A stretch of 43,756 bases of DNA from Gordonia sp. (in: high G+C Gram-positive bacteria) (GCF_012515855.1 NZ_JAAYXO010000057.1:1-43756); one strand, 5' to 3'; counted from the stretch's first letter, positions 23,262 to 33,176 are shown. Translations and numbers: made by a program. The notes: a model not told the origin generated them from the letters alone.

Positions 23262-23265
23262 GCCG

Positions 23266-23892
23266 TCACGCTCCGGTGATCCGCGGATCCGATGCGCCCG
23301 CCGGTTCGGAGTAGACGATGTCCACCAGGGCGTCGTCGTCATAGATCAGGGTGGTCAGCGAGGCCAGCGAGCACTGGCGGACGCGGGGGTCGTGCCACAG
23401 ACGCTGTCCCTCCAGGAAGCGGCGCAGGGTGTAGACCGGCAGCTGGTGGCTCACGCAGATCACCTCGTGTCCGCGACCGGCATCGCGCGCGGTGTTGGCG
23501 GCGGCCAGCATGCGGTGTGCGATCTGGATGTACGGCTCGCCCCACGACGGGGTGAACGGGTCGCGCATCTTGAGCCAGTGGCGCGGCTTGCCGAGCGCGC
23601 CGTCGCCGACGGAGACCTTCAGGCCCTCGAACTGGTTGTCGGCCTCGATGAGGTCGTCGATCGTCGTGATGTCGAGACCGTGCGCCGCGGCGATGGGCGT
23701 CGCCGTCTCCTGCGCCCGCTGCAGCGGCGAGGCGAACACGTGCGCGATGTCGTGGTCGGCGAGGACGTCGGCCACTCGCTGCGCCTGCGCGGCACCGGTG
23801 TCGGAGAGGTGGAATCCCGGCAGTCGGCCGTACAGGATGCCCTCGGGGTTGTGCACCTCGCCGTGTCGCATCATGTGGACGATCGTCTTCAT
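23266..23892 (-). CDS. Histidine phosphatase family protein (phosphoglycerate mutase-like)
   Basis: A 208-residue member of the branch-1 histidine phosphatases. The catalytic RHGE is at residues 9-12 (HMMRHGEVHNP), the SPLQRAQETA block is typical and the second catalytic histidine is in VICVSHQLPVYTL. The substrate is unknown; its fixed position between hemL and the cytochrome c genes (Rv0525 in M. tuberculosis) does not prove a role in haem metabolism. The start ATG overlaps the hemL stop by one base (TGATG). Confidence 0.9.
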   Translation of the reverse strand: MKTIVHMMRHGEVHNPEGILYGRLPGFHLSDTGAAQAQRVADVLADHDIAHVFASPLQRAQETATPIAAAHGLDITTIDDLIEADNQFEGLKVSVGDGALGKPRHWLKMRDPFTPSWGEPYIQIAHRMLAAANTARDAGRGHEVICVSHQLPVYTLRRFLEGQRLWHDPRVRQCSLASLTTLIYDDDALVDIVYSEPAGASDPRITGA

Positions 23893-25235
23893 CAGGCTCC
23901 CTTTCCAGGGTCGGTTGCTGCTGCGGCCGCTGCGGCGGCGGCCGGCAGCGCGTCGGAGATGATCGAGAACGCCTCGTCGTCGAGCGCTGCGGAGACGAAC
24001 CAGGCTTCGAAGGCGCTGGGCGGCGCGTACACGCCGCGCGCCAGCAGTGCGTGGAAGAACGGTGCGAAACGCCAGGTCTGCGCGGCCTTGGCGCCCGCGT
24101 AGTCCACCACCGGTTCCGCGGAGTCGGTGAAGAATACGCTGAAGAGGTTGCCCGCCTTCTGCACGCGGTGAGGCACACCGGCGGTGGTGAGGGCGTCGCC
24201 GATCATCGTCGCGAGTCGGTCGGCGTTGGCGTCCAGGGCGGTGTAGACGTCGGCCGTGGCGTTGCGCAGCGTCGCCAGACCCGCAGCGACGGCAACGGGG
24301 TTACCGGACAGAGTGCCCGCCTGGTACACCGGCCCCATCGGCGCCAGGTGCTCCATGATTTCGGCACGACCGCCGAACGCCGCGGCGGGCAGACCGCCGC
24401 TCATCACCTTGCCGAAGGTGTAGAGGTCGCCGGCCACGCCGTCGAGGCCGTAGTGGCCCGCGGGGCTCACGCGGAAGCCGGTCATCACCTCATCCATGAT
24501 CAGCAGGGCGCCGTTCTCGGCGGTCACGCGGCGGAGCCCCTCGTTGAAGCCTGCGACCGGCGCGACGGCCCCCATGTTGCCAGCGGCGGCCTCGGTGATG
24601 ACCGCGGCGATGTCCGGGCCGTGCTCGGCGAACACCTGCTCCACCGCGGCGAGGTCGTTGTAGGGCAGGACGACGGTGTCGTGAGCTGCGGCGCCGGTGA
24701 CACCGGGAGACGTCGGGAGTCCCAGCGTCGCCAGCCCCGACCCCGCGTCGGCCAGGAGCGCGTCGACGTGCCCGTGGTAACAGCCGGAGAATTTGACGAT
24801 CTTGGTGCGCCCGGTGAAACCGCGGGCCAGTCGGACCGCCGACATCGTCGCCTCGGTACCGGAGTTGACGAGCCGGACCCGCGAGACGGGATCGACGCGG
24901 TCGATGATCTCTTCGGCGAGCTCGATCTCGGCGGCGGTCGGTGCGCCGAACGAGAGCCCGGTGGTCGCCGCCTGCTGGACGGCTTCGACGACGGCCGGGT
25001 GAGCGTGGCCGAGGATCATCGGACCCCAGGAGCAGACCAGGTCGACGTAGCTGTTTCGGTCGGCGTCGGTGAGCTTCCAGCCGCTGGCTTCGGTGATGAA
25101 GCGCGGGGTGCCGCCGACCGCGGAGAAGGCCCGGACCGGCGAGTTCACGCCGCCGGGGGTCACTCGTGTCGCCCGTTCGAACAATTCTGCGCTGACGGCG
25201 GTGTCCTGAACGGGATCCTCGAGTGATGGGGCCAT
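23892..25235 (-). CDS. hemL: Glutamate-1-semialdehyde 2,1-aminomutase (HemL)
   Basis: A 447-residue PLP enzyme that converts glutamate-1-semialdehyde to 5-aminolevulinate, the second step of the C5 pathway after HemA. The PLP lysine is Lys276 in [17 protein letters not shown]. Other family features are [41 protein letters not shown] and [14 protein letters not shown] 25235 was chosen because it precedes the conserved N-terminus; longer frames run into the spacer. It heads the minus-strand operon continuing to ccsB. The C-terminus ends in an Ala-run ([12 protein letters not shown]) not needed by the family. Confidence 0.95.
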   Translation of the reverse strand: MAPSLEDPVQDTAVSAELFERATRVTPGGVNSPVRAFSAVGGTPRFITEASGWKLTDADRNSYVDLVCSWGPMILGHAHPAVVEAVQQAATTGLSFGAPTAAEIELAEEIIDRVDPVSRVRLVNSGTEATMSAVRLARGFTGRTKIVKFSGCYHGHVDALLADAGSGLATLGLPTSPGVTGAAAHDTVVLPYNDLAAVEQVFAEHGPDIAAVITEAAAGNMGAVAPVAGFNEGLRRVTAENGALLIMDEVMTGFRVSPAGHYGLDGVAGDLYTFGKVMSGGLPAAAFGGRAEIMEHLAPMGPVYQAGTLSGNPVAVAAGLATLRNATADVYTALDANADRLATMIGDALTTAGVPHRVQKAGNLFSVFFTDSAEPVVDYAGAKAAQTWRFAPFFHALLARGVYAPPSAFEAWFVSAALDDEAFSIISDALPAAAAAAAAATDPGKGA

Positions 25236-25341
25236 GGGCTCCAGTGTTCCAAATCCTAGCGCCGCCGCCCAATCGCTGCCTCGTACGTCACACCGAAATG
25301 CCGTGGGAATGCACGTTATGTCGCAGGTGGGGAGTCCCGAG

Positions 25342-26283
25342 TCACCGAAGGTGGCCGGCCACCGCGTCGGCGATGGCCTGCTGGCCCAGCGCATTCGGGT
25401 GCATGACGATCGGCGAATCGGCGCCGATCTGCGGTTCGATCCACCGCGTGCCGCGCGGCGCGCAGGCCTCGTGACCGACCGACCGAGTCGACATGTCGAC
25501 GAAAGTCGCGCCCGCGGCGGCTGCGGCCTCGGCGATCGCGTCGTTCAGTGCGGCCTGGACCCGATGAACGTAGGCGACGTCGCCGTCCGCGACGCCGACC
25601 GCGGGGCGGCAGGCGGTTGTCGCGGGCATCAGCCACGGGTATCCGGCGATCAGGATCCCCGCGTGCGGAGCGCGGGCACGGATGTCGCGAAGCGCCCGTT
25701 CGACGCTCTTCCGGGTCTCCGCGATCTGTCGGAACGGGGTACCGCCCACCGTCGTCCGGCACGGCGCCCCGGTCGGATCGTCGGCCGCCAGTCTGGTGCA
25801 CTCCCCCACCATCACGGTGTAGATCGCCGAGTCGTTGCCGCCGATCGTCAGCGTCACGTAGTCCGCGGCCTCGGTGACCGCGTCCAGTTGCGGCGCCACC
25901 CCGTCGTACTGCTCCTGATAGAAGTCATCGCTGGTCGCACCGGCACACGTCACGTCGAGCACCCGCAGGTCCCGCTTCTTCGCGGTCAGCTGGCCGAAAT
26001 TCCGGCTCGACCGTTGGCATTGGAAGGGCGAGTCCTCGACCAACGGCGTGGTACCCGCGCCGGAGGCGTAACTGTCGCCGAGGTGAATCAGCAGGGGCCG
26101 GTGGTCGGCCGCCGCCTCCGCCGATTCGGGCGCTTCACGATCACTCGGAACGTCGGACGTCATCCAGATGGCCCCGCCGACGGCCAGCAGGAGCACCGCG
26201 AACACCGCGACCGCGGACAGCAGCGCGGTGCGCTGTTCCCGCTTCGGCTGATCCGCCTGCGGCCGGTCTCCCTCCGTTGCCAC
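25342..26283 (-). CDS. SGNH/GDSL-family hydrolase, membrane-anchored
   Basis: A 313-residue protein with one N-terminal membrane helix ([21 protein letters not shown]) and an extracytoplasmic SGNH hydrolase domain. Block I is [11 protein letters not shown] with Ser71, block III is TIGGNDSAI, and the catalytic Asp-x-x-His equivalent is MHPNALGQ with His295. Such enzymes are esterases or lipases; the substrate is unknown, with the mycolic-acid envelope an obvious guess. Cysteines at the domain edges suggest disulfides (QCQRS, VTCAGA, GECTRL, APCRTT). It starts three bases from the stop of the upstream membrane protein gene. Similar to Rv0518 by position and domain. Confidence 0.88.
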   Translation of the reverse strand: MATEGDRPQADQPKREQRTALLSAVAVFAVLLLAVGGAIWMTSDVPSDREAPESAEAAADHRPLLIHLGDSYASGAGTTPLVEDSPFQCQRSSRNFGQLTAKKRDLRVLDVTCAGATSDDFYQEQYDGVAPQLDAVTEAADYVTLTIGGNDSAIYTVMVGECTRLAADDPTGAPCRTTVGGTPFRQIAETRKSVERALRDIRARAPHAGILIAGYPWLMPATTACRPAVGVADGDVAYVHRVQAALNDAIAEAAAAAGATFVDMSTRSVGHEACAPRGTRWIEPQIGADSPIVMHPNALGQQAIADAVAGHLR

Positions 26284-26286
26284 CGC

Positions 26287-26922
26287 TTAAGTTTTCCCCT
26301 TCGGCGGCAGCCCCATCTTCACTGCCAGGTGCGCTTCGGTCAGCTCGGTCCGCAGCCGGTCGACGTCCCGCGCCCAAGCCTGGGCCAACCGTCCGTTGGC
26401 CAGGCGTACGCCCACCGATTTCCGCCGCCGCGGCACGCCGTGGAGCTCACCGAGCGCCGGGGCGCTCTGCCAGTCCTGCGGCTCGGTGCCGTTGTTCTCC
26501 GGGAAGATCTTGACGATGTCCGCGATCTCGACGGTCTCCTGGCCCTGGCGCAGCGTGGTCTCGGTGAGATGCATCGAGACGTGGTGGCGTGCCGCGATCT
26601 TCTGCACCACCGCGAATGCGGTGAGGATCGCACCGAAGGCCAGCAACACCTGCCAATGGATCTGTCCCTCACCGATGATCTCCAAGACGAGGATCACCGC
26701 CACCAGGACCGGCCCGATCGCCACCGTCCACCAGCTGCCGCCCGATTCGTAGAGCAGCGTCGCCCCCGGATCGACGGGCGGATCGGACGCGTGCTTCTTG
26801 CGCGGATTCAGCGTCTTCGGAATCGGGTCGGAGGCGCCCGACTCGGCATCCTCCCGATCCGGGTCGGCGTCCTTGGGTTCCGCGTCCTTGGGAGCGTCGC
26901 CGTTCTCCGGAGCGTCGCTCAC
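26287..26922 (-). CDS. Membrane protein of the DUF3093-like type (Rv0513-like)
   Basis: A 211-residue protein. The first 60 residues are acidic and Pro/Asp-rich (PKDAEPKDADPDREDAES), then come two membrane helices (WWTVAIGPVLVAVILVLEIIG and WQVLLAFGAILTAFAVVQKIA) and a cytoplasmic domain with LGELHGVPRRRKSVGVRLANGRLAQAWARD. This C-terminal wording recalls DUF3093 proteins of actinobacteria; function is unknown. ATG 26922 overlaps the upstream gene's stop as ATGA (26919-26922). The family assignment is tentative. Confidence 0.7.
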   Translation of the reverse strand: MSDAPENGDAPKDAEPKDADPDREDAESGASDPIPKTLNPRKKHASDPPVDPGATLLYESGGSWWTVAIGPVLVAVILVLEIIGEGQIHWQVLLAFGAILTAFAVVQKIAARHHVSMHLTETTLRQGQETVEIADIVKIFPENNGTEPQDWQSAPALGELHGVPRRRKSVGVRLANGRLAQAWARDVDRLRTELTEAHLAVKMGLPPKGKT

Positions 26923-27392
26923 TTGGCCGCTTTCTCGGCAGGCTCATCCGCCGCACAATCGCCGACCTGGCATTTGAACCAGCGGTCGGCGGGCGGCCGG
27001 TACGCCAGCAGCGACCCGAACAGGCCGATCACCGCCGAAGCGAGCACCACGGCCAGGCCCGGGCTCTGGAAACCGATCGTCAGCGGCAACAGCATCGCGA
27101 CCACGACGCAGGTCAGCGCGGACAACGACGATCGCCACTCCACCGCGCCGCGGTAGGTCTTGGCGGCCAGCAGGAAGTAGACGACGCCCAGAACGATCAC
27201 CAGGCAGTCGACGGCGAGAACGCCGAACTCGAGCCCGAGGTTGACTATGTCGGCGACCACGGCGAGGACGCCCAGAGCGATCAGCAAGGCCCCCGAGAGC
27301 AGCCACAGGCGGAGCGCCCAGACCACCAGCGAGGGGCGGTCCTTCGGGTCCGGTCGTTCGGGTCGACGACGTCGAGCAGGTACTTCAATCAT
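26919..27392 (-). CDS. Four-helix membrane protein of unknown function
   Basis: A 157-residue protein: a basic, proline-rich N-terminus (PARRRRPERPDPKDRP), four membrane helices between about residues 23 and 130, then a C-terminal tail with two cysteines (FKCQVGDCAADEPAEKAAK). I do not recognise a family. ATG 27392 overlaps the stop of the preceding gene as ATGA (27389-27392), and its own stop overlaps the next start in the same way, so three membrane genes are translationally linked downstream of hemB. A reading extended to 27866 is in the wrong frame for the upstream gene and is rejected. Confidence 0.75.
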   Translation of the reverse strand: MIEVPARRRRPERPDPKDRPSLVVWALRLWLLSGALLIALGVLAVVADIVNLGLEFGVLAVDCLVIVLGVVYFLLAAKTYRGAVEWRSSLSALTCVVVAMLLPLTIGFQSPGLAVVLASAVIGLFGSLLAYRPPADRWFKCQVGDCAADEPAEKAAK

Positions 27393-27946
27393 CGGAAGCC
27401 ATTCTGCCGTTTGCGGGAACGATGCGTGGCGCTGTCGCGGCAGAAGGCCGCGCTGTCGCGATGCATGAGCGCGGCGAGGGCACCCACCGCGCAGACACCG
27501 CCGAGTATTCCCGGGATCATCGCCCACGACGGCGGATCGGGCAGTTTCGAATCCGTCGGCGCGTCGACGAACAGCGCCATGAGCGAGAAGGCCAGGTTCA
27601 CCGTCACGAAGGCGCTGGCCCAGCCGAGGATCAGCCGGGCCCAGGTGTAACCGACGTAGGTGAACCACATCAGCACTGCGGCCACCGCGGTCAGCGCCAC
27701 CGCGACGCCGACCATCCCGATGACGAAGGTGACGTCGAGGTTCGCGGTCAGCTCCGGCTCGTTGCGCTCCTTGCTGAAGTCTTCGAGCCGGTTCTTGAAG
27801 TCTGCTTTGAACACATTCCACTGCGCGCCCATGGCGACGATCTGGAGAACGACCACGCCGAACCACAGCTGTACGGCCAGCACGATGCTGTCCGGGCGTT
27901 TCGGCGGCGCGGACGGGTCTGCGATCGGCAGTCCGGGAGCAGTCAT
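27389..27946 (-). CDS. Membrane protein of unknown function
   Basis: A 185-residue protein with four membrane helices (VLAVQLWFGVVVLQIVAMGAQW; IGMVGVAVALTAVAAVLMWFTYVGYTW; LILGWASAFVTVNLAFSLMAL; MIPGILGGVCAVGALAALM) and a conserved-looking polar loop between the first two (about residues 48-70). It ends in a basic tail. I recognise no family; it occupies the place of Rv0513/Rv0514-type genes after hemB. It starts 28 bases downstream of the hemB stop and is coupled to the next gene by a 4-base overlap. Confidence 0.75.
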   Translation of the reverse strand: MTAPGLPIADPSAPPKRPDSIVLAVQLWFGVVVLQIVAMGAQWNVFKADFKNRLEDFSKERNEPELTANLDVTFVIGMVGVAVALTAVAAVLMWFTYVGYTWARLILGWASAFVTVNLAFSLMALFVDAPTDSKLPDPPSWAMIPGILGGVCAVGALAALMHRDSAAFCRDSATHRSRKRQNGFR

Positions 27947-27974
27947 GACACCAGCCTAATCACGCGGTGCGGGT

Positions 27975-28961
27975 TCACGCCCGCGCCAGTCGCCGTGCCA
28001 CGTCGGGCGCAGCGTAGGTGAGAATGATCGAGGCGCCGGCTCGGGCGATCGAGAGCACCGATTCGTCGATGGCCGCGTCGAAGTCGATCCATCCGCGCTC
28101 CCCTGCGGCGGCCATCATCGCGTACTCACCGCTGACCTGGTAAGCGGCGACGGGCAGGTCCGTGCGATCGGCAACGTCCCGGACGATGTCGAGGAAGCTC
28201 ATCGCAGGCTTCACCATCACCATGTCGGCCCCCTCCTCCAGATCCGCGAGCAGTTCGCGCGCCGACTCCAGACGATTCGCCGGGTCCTGCTGGTAGGTCC
28301 GACGATCACCCTGCAACGACGAACCGACGGCCTCGCGGAACGGCCCGTAGAACGCCGAGGCGTACTTGGCGGTGTACGCCAGGATGGTCGTGTCGATGAA
28401 TCCCTCGGCGTCGAGCGCATCGCGGATGGCTGCCACCTGGCCGTCCATCATGCCGCTCGGGCCCACCACATGGGCGCCGGCGCTCGCCTGCGACACCGCG
28501 AGCTCTTCGTAGCGCCGCAGCGTGGCGTCGTTGTCGACGGCCCCCGAGCCGGTCAGGACTCCGCAGTGACCGTGATCGGTGAACTCGTCGAGGCAGGTGT
28601 CGGCCATGATCACCGTGTCGTCGCCCAGATCCGACCGCAGCGCCGACAGCGCGCGGTTGAGGATCCCGTCTGGACGGGCACCCACCGAACCGGTCGCGTC
28701 CTTGTCCTCGGGCTTCGGCACGCCGAACAGCATCACGCCGCCGACGCCCGCGGTCACCGCATCCGCGGCGGCCGCACGCAGGGAGTCCAGCGTGTGCTGG
28801 ACGACGCCCGGCATCGACCCGATCTGCTGCGGCGCATCGATGCCGTCGGCGACGAACATCGGGAGCACCAGCTGCGAGGGGTGCAGCCGCGTCTCGGCCA
28901 CCAGCCGCCGCATCGCGGGGTTCTGGCGGAGGCGACGGGGACGGTTAACCGGACCGGTCAT
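27975..28961 (-). CDS. hemB: Delta-aminolevulinic acid dehydratase / porphobilinogen synthase (HemB)
   Basis: A 328-residue enzyme that condenses two 5-aminolevulinates to porphobilinogen. The Schiff-base lysines are Lys199 (LAYTAKYASAFYGPFR) and Lys251 (MVMVKPAMSFLD). The metal-binding segment reads DTCLDEFTDHGHCG: Cys123 and Cys133 of the zinc triad are kept but the middle cysteine is Asp125, so metal use is probably not classical zinc. ATG 28961 is chosen because it precedes the conserved start and lies 10 bases after the cobA-hemD stop. Downstream are three membrane genes of unknown function. Confidence 0.95.
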   Translation of the reverse strand: MTGPVNRPRRLRQNPAMRRLVAETRLHPSQLVLPMFVADGIDAPQQIGSMPGVVQHTLDSLRAAAADAVTAGVGGVMLFGVPKPEDKDATGSVGARPDGILNRALSALRSDLGDDTVIMADTCLDEFTDHGHCGVLTGSGAVDNDATLRRYEELAVSQASAGAHVVGPSGMMDGQVAAIRDALDAEGFIDTTILAYTAKYASAFYGPFREAVGSSLQGDRRTYQQDPANRLESARELLADLEEGADMVMVKPAMSFLDIVRDVADRTDLPVAAYQVSGEYAMMAAAGERGWIDFDAAIDESVLSIARAGASIILTYAAPDVARRLARA

Positions 28962-28971
28962 CGAATCGACC

Positions 28972-30579
28972 TCACGAACGGGAGCGACGGGACTTCTTGC
29001 GCGGCGGAGGGAGGGCGCCCTCGGAGCGAAGCTGCGCGGCATGCGCGGCGAGCGCGTCCACCAGCTCGACGATCGAGGCGTTCTCCGGGCGAACATCCAC
29101 CCGCAGGCCGAACTCGAGCGCCGTCTCGGCGGTCTTCGGTCCGATGCAGGCGACGATTGTCCGGGCGTGCGGCTTGCCTGCGATGCCGACCAGGTTGCGG
29201 ACCGTCGAACTCGAGGTGAAGCAGACGGCGTCGAATCCGCCGGTCTTGATCATCTCGCGGGTCTCGGCCGGCGGCGGAGCCGCGCGCACGGTGCGGTAGG
29301 CGGTGACGTCGTCGATCTCCCAGCCGCGCTCGCGCAGCCCCTCGGAGAGGGTCTCGGTGGCGATGTCTGCGCGGGGCAGCAGGATGCGGTCGACCGGATC
29401 GAAGACCTCGTCGTGCGGCGGGAACACCTCGAGCAGGCCCAGCGACGACTGCTCGCCGGTCGGCAGCAGTTCGGGCTCGACACCGAACGAGCGGACCTTG
29501 GCCGCGGTGCCTTCGCCCACGCACGCGATCTTGACGCCGGAGAAGGCCCGGGCGTCGAGACCGAACTCGGCGAACTTCTCCCACACGGCGCGGACCGCGT
29601 TGGTCGAGGTGAAGACGACCCACTGGTACCGGCCGTCGACCAGACCCTTGACGGCCCGTTCCATCTGGGCCGGGCTGCGGGGCGGCTCCACGGCGATGGT
29701 CGGCACTTCCTTGGGGATGGCGCCGTGGGAGACCAGGCGCTCGCTCATGTCCACGGCCTGCTCCTTGGTGCGGGGCACCAGGACGGTCCAGCCGTAGAGG
29801 GCGCGGGACTCCCACCAGGAGAACTTGTTGCGCTGGCCGACGATCTTGCCGACGGTGACCACCAGCGGCCCGGACAGGGCATTGCCCATCTCGTTCGCGG
29901 TGGCCAGGGTGGCCTCGATGGTGCGCTGCGAGCAGGTGGTTCCGTTGACGGTGATGGCCACGGGAGTCTGCGGTGCGAGGCCGTGCTCGGTGAGTGCGCT
30001 CGCCAGCTCGGCCAGGTGACCGGAGGTGGCGTGCAGGACCAGCGGTCCCGGCGCTGCGGCCAGGGCGGCCCAGTCGATGTCGCCGCGCACGTCGGCGACG
30101 GTGTGGCCGGAGCCGAGCGGCATGCCCGCGAAGGTCGGAACGGCGGAGGCGGCTGGAATGCCCGGCAAGACCTCGAACGGAACGCTGGTGCGGGCCACCG
30201 CAGTCACCTCGGCGAGCACCGCGTCGGAGCACATCGGATCGCCTGCGACGACGCGGACGACGTTGACTCCGGTCTTCGCTTCCGCGACCAGCATCTTGGC
30301 CACCTGCGTCGGATCGCCGAGCGCGGGCCTGATGACGTCGGGAGCTTCGGCGGCGTTCTCTGCCGCAGCCTTGCGCCCGGCCCGAGTGGGCGCGGGCTCG
30401 TCGGCGGCGTGCGCCGAGCCGATCACTGCGATGACGCCGGACGGCACGTCCGGGTCCACGTAGGCCGACGTCGCGTTCACCAGTACTTGTTGCGCTCGCA
30501 CGGTCAGCAGATCCGGATTTCCGGGACCCGACCCCACAAACAGGATCCGGCCCGGATTAGCATTCTTCGTACGGCTCAT
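28972..30579 (-). CDS. Fused uroporphyrinogen-III methyltransferase / uroporphyrinogen-III synthase (CobA-HemD)
   Basis: A 535-residue two-domain enzyme. Residues ~10-250 form an SAM-dependent methyltransferase of the SUMT type: ILFVGSGPGNPDLLTVRA, VVRVVAGDPMCSD, LPGIPAASAVP and PVAITVNGT. Residues ~265-515 are HemD-like (LYGWTVLVPRTKEQA, WVVFTSTNAVRAVW, IACVGEGTAAKV, VCFTSSSTVRNLVG), cyclising hydroxymethylbilane to uroporphyrinogen III. One protein thus serves haem and the branch to sirohaem and cobalamin. In mycobacteria the same gene is Rv0511. The SUMT half is divergent (it lacks some conserved early residues), so methylation is not certain. A basic tail (RKKSRRSRS) ends the protein. Confidence 0.9.
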   Translation of the reverse strand: MSRTKNANPGRILFVGSGPGNPDLLTVRAQQVLVNATSAYVDPDVPSGVIAVIGSAHAADEPAPTRAGRKAAAENAAEAPDVIRPALGDPTQVAKMLVAEAKTGVNVVRVVAGDPMCSDAVLAEVTAVARTSVPFEVLPGIPAASAVPTFAGMPLGSGHTVADVRGDIDWAALAAAPGPLVLHATSGHLAELASALTEHGLAPQTPVAITVNGTTCSQRTIEATLATANEMGNALSGPLVVTVGKIVGQRNKFSWWESRALYGWTVLVPRTKEQAVDMSERLVSHGAIPKEVPTIAVEPPRSPAQMERAVKGLVDGRYQWVVFTSTNAVRAVWEKFAEFGLDARAFSGVKIACVGEGTAAKVRSFGVEPELLPTGEQSSLGLLEVFPPHDEVFDPVDRILLPRADIATETLSEGLRERGWEIDDVTAYRTVRAAPPPAETREMIKTGGFDAVCFTSSSTVRNLVGIAGKPHARTIVACIGPKTAETALEFGLRVDVRPENASIVELVDALAAHAAQLRSEGALPPPRKKSRRSRS

Positions 30580-30681
30580 GCTTCTCGCACTCTCCTGCCC
30601 CGCCCCCGGGGCTGCAGTTCGTTCCTACCCCGCCACAACGGGATAAAGTCGTCCTCCTGCACGAGGCCGGATGACCGCGGT

Positions 30682-31650
30682 CTAGGCTCTCTTGGGAACC
30701 AGAGGTGCGGCACCGAGCTCGAGCAGTTCGGCGGCGAGATCTCGTCCGAGCTGTTCGGCCCGCTCAACGGGGCCCACCACCGAAGCGCGGATCACTTCCG
30801 ATCCGTCCTCGGCCGCCACCACCGCGCGGAGCGACAGTTCGGCGAAGATGCGCCCGTCCTCGTCGATCGACTCGACCACCTCTGCCAGCGCGCCGACCGG
30901 TGCGGTACATCCGGCCTCGAGGGCCGCGAGTATCGCACGCTCGGCGTCAACCGCTGCGCGGGTGGACGGATCGTCCAACTCGGCGAGAATTCTCACCAGT
31001 TCGGCATCGTCGGAACGACATTCCACTGCCAAGGCCCCCTGAGCCGGCGCAGACAGCATGACCAGCGGGTCAAGTGCCTCGGTGACGACATCGGCCTTAC
31101 CGATGCGCACCAGTCCGGCTCGGGCTACCACAACGGCGTCAAGCTCTCCGCTCGCGACTTTGCCCAACCGAGAGTCAAGGTTGCCCCGTAGGGGGCGAAT
31201 TTCCAAACCGAGACCCAGTGCTCTAAGCTGTGCGGCCCGTCGCGGCGACGACGTTCCGACAACCGAGCCCGACGGGAGCTCGCCCAGCACCATGCCACCG
31301 CGGCTGACCAGCGCGTCTCGCGGATCCACGCGCGGCGGGACAGCCGCCATCGCGAAGTCGTCCTCGGGTGCGGTCGGCAGGTCTTTATACGAGTGGATCG
31401 CGACGTCGCACTCGCCTGCGCGCAGCGCCTGACGAATGGCGGTGGTGAAGACACCGACGCCGATCTGCGCGACGGGTGCCGTCGAGGTGTCGCCTGCGGT
31501 ACTGATGATCACCAGTTCCGCAGGGTGTCCCGCGGCAGTCAACTGGTCGGCGATGCCCTGCGCCTGCGTGGTCGCCAGGTGCGAGCCGCGCGTTCCGATG
31601 CGGATGGTCCCACCCGAGTAGCTGCTGACGGGTCGGCCGGTGTCCTGCAC
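30682..31650 (-). CDS. hemC: Porphobilinogen deaminase / hydroxymethylbilane synthase (HemC)
   Basis: A 322-residue enzyme that assembles four porphobilinogens into hydroxymethylbilane. Family motifs are [71 protein letters not shown] and the cofactor-binding Cys248 in [11 protein letters not shown], to which the dipyrromethane is attached. It starts at GTG 31650 with AGGA upstream. It follows hemA and precedes cobA-hemD on the minus strand, with spacers of about 100 bases on each side, so internal promoters are possible. Confidence 0.96.
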   Translation of the reverse strand: MQDTGRPVSSYSGGTIRIGTRGSHLATTQAQGIADQLTAAGHPAELVIISTAGDTSTAPVAQIGVGVFTTAIRQALRAGECDVAIHSYKDLPTAPEDDFAMAAVPPRVDPRDALVSRGGMVLGELPSGSVVGTSSPRRAAQLRALGLGLEIRPLRGNLDSRLGKVASGELDAVVVARAGLVRIGKADVVTEALDPLVMLSAPAQGALAVECRSDDAELVRILAELDDPSTRAAVDAERAILAALEAGCTAPVGALAEVVESIDEDGRIFAELSLRAVVAAEDGSEVIRASVVGPVERAEQLGRDLAAELLELGAAPLVPKRA

Positions 31651-31701
31651 GATGTGGTCCTGTCTGTGGAGGTGAGTACTTCCTGGAGCCTGCGCCGCCC
31701 G

Positions 31702-31736
31702 GAGATTCGGTTCAGCGCCCAGAGATTCGGTTCAGC
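31702..31736. repeat. 15-bp direct repeat downstream of hemA
   Basis: GAGATTCGGTTCAGC occurs at 31702-31716 and 31722-31736 (period 20 bases), in the 110-base spacer between the hemA stop and the hemC start. It may affect expression of hemC or simply be a slippage duplication. Confidence 0.8.
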
Positions 31737-31760
31737 CGAGTCGGGTTCAACAGAGGCGGG

Positions 31761-33095
31761 TCAGCGGAGGTCTTCGATGCCCGCGTCGGACGCCGAGACG
31801 GATTCGGCGGCGCCGGGAGCCAGTTCGAAGAGCTCGCGCAGGGCTTCGGCGTAATGGTCGCCGCGGCCCGTCGACGCGAGTTGCTTCACCCGCACCGTCG
31901 GCGCGTGAAGGAGTTTGTCGGCCACCCGACGGACCGTCTTGGCCACTTCGTCGCGCTGGTCGTCGTCCAGGTCGGACAACCGGCCCTGCAGTCTCAGGAT
32001 CTCGGCTTCGACCACATCGGCCGCGCGCTGCCGGAGCGCGGCGACGGTCGGGGTCACCTCGGCCTGACGCTGCACCGCGAGGTACTCGGCGAGCTCGCCC
32101 GAGACGATCGAACGCGCCGCGAGGGTGTCGTCCTCGGCCGCACGAGCCTTCTCATCGCCCCGCAGGCCCTCGATGTCGACGATGTGGACGCCGGGCAGGC
32201 GGGCGGCGGTCGGATCGACGTCGCGCGGCAACCCGAGGTCGCAGATCATCAACGGGGCCTGGTTCACTCGACGGGCCAGCGCCGAATGCACGTCGCCCAC
32301 CTGGACCACGGCAGCGATGGAGCCGGTGCAGGTGACGACGATGTCGGTGTCGGTCATCACGGCGGCCACCTCGTCGAAGGTGGCACCGCGCGCAGCGATC
32401 CCGTACTTCTCAGCGACGGTCGCCGCCACTTCGTCGGCCCGGGCCGCCGTGCGGTTGACGACGGTGATGTCGGTGATCCCGTCGGCGGCGAGCTGACTCG
32501 TGGCGAGCGACCCCATGGCGCCCGCCCCCAACACCACCGCGGAACGCATCGGCGGCTGATCCCCGCGAATGACGCCCGCCCGGCCGATGGCCACGGAGAC
32601 CACCGACGCACCGGCGCGATCGATCCCGGTCTCGGTGTGCACCCGCTTCCCCACGCGCAACGCCTTCTGCGCCAACTCGTGGAGGGTGCTGCCTGCGCTT
32701 TGGTTGGTGTCGGCATCCGAGTAGGCGGTCCGGATCTGGCCGAGGATCTGCTGCTCGCCGACAACCATTGAGTCCAGGCCCGCGGCAACGGTGAAGAGGT
32801 GCTCGACGGCGGCTTCCGAGTAGCGGACGTAGGCGTGGTCGGTCAGTTCGGCGACGCTCAGACCGCTGTGATCGCCGATCACCTGGCCGACGGCCTCGAG
32901 CGCCGGATGGAAGGCGTCGACGACCGCGTAGATCTCGACGCGGTTGCACGTGGAGACGAGCATCGCCTCGGACACCGTACGGGAGGAGAGAAGGGCGTCG
33001 ACCAGCTTGCGTCGATCGTCGTCGGAGACTGCGAGTCGTTCGAGAACCGATACCGGAGCACTCCGATGCGACACACCGAACAACAAGACACTCAC
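31761..33095 (-). CDS. hemA: Glutamyl-tRNA reductase (HemA)
   Basis: A 444-residue enzyme of the C5 pathway that reduces glutamyl-tRNA(Glu) to glutamate-1-semialdehyde. The catalytic Cys50 is in [13 protein letters not shown]. The substrate region [21 protein letters not shown] and the NADPH domain ([30 protein letters not shown]) are clear, and the C-terminal helical dimerisation domain is complete. GTG 33095 has GGGAGG nine bases upstream. It is the first committed step, and hence a usual control point; a 20-bp palindrome lies 80 bases upstream. In Streptomyces a rex gene precedes hemA; here a glutaredoxin-like gene does. Confidence 0.95.
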   Translation of the reverse strand: MSVLLFGVSHRSAPVSVLERLAVSDDDRRKLVDALLSSRTVSEAMLVSTCNRVEIYAVVDAFHPALEAVGQVIGDHSGLSVAELTDHAYVRYSEAAVEHLFTVAAGLDSMVVGEQQILGQIRTAYSDADTNQSAGSTLHELAQKALRVGKRVHTETGIDRAGASVVSVAIGRAGVIRGDQPPMRSAVVLGAGAMGSLATSQLAADGITDITVVNRTAARADEVAATVAEKYGIAARGATFDEVAAVMTDTDIVVTCTGSIAAVVQVGDVHSALARRVNQAPLMICDLGLPRDVDPTAARLPGVHIVDIEGLRGDEKARAAEDDTLAARSIVSGELAEYLAVQRQAEVTPTVAALRQRAADVVEAEILRLQGRLSDLDDDQRDEVAKTVRRVADKLLHAPTVRVKQLASTGRGDHYAEALRELFELAPGAAESVSASDAGIEDLR

Positions 33096-33176
33096 AGTGA
33101 CAAGCCTCCCGCCCGCGGATATGCCTGCATCACCGATGCCCGCAGACCACCTACCGGCGCTCTCTTCTCTTTCCAG

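Noticed and set aside
25234-27156. 640-residue plus-strand frame across the SGNH hydrolase and membrane genes
   Set aside because: Antisense shadow; the minus-strand genes have recognisable domains and coupled starts.
26919-27866. 315-residue reading of the four-helix membrane protein
   Set aside because: The N-terminal half is the wrong frame of the neighbouring membrane gene; ATG 27392 with ATGA overlap is the start.
28579-31191. 870-residue open frame on the plus strand opposite hemB, cobA-hemD and hemC
   Set aside because: It is an antisense shadow of three certain genes, common in high-GC DNA, with low-complexity translation and no family signature.
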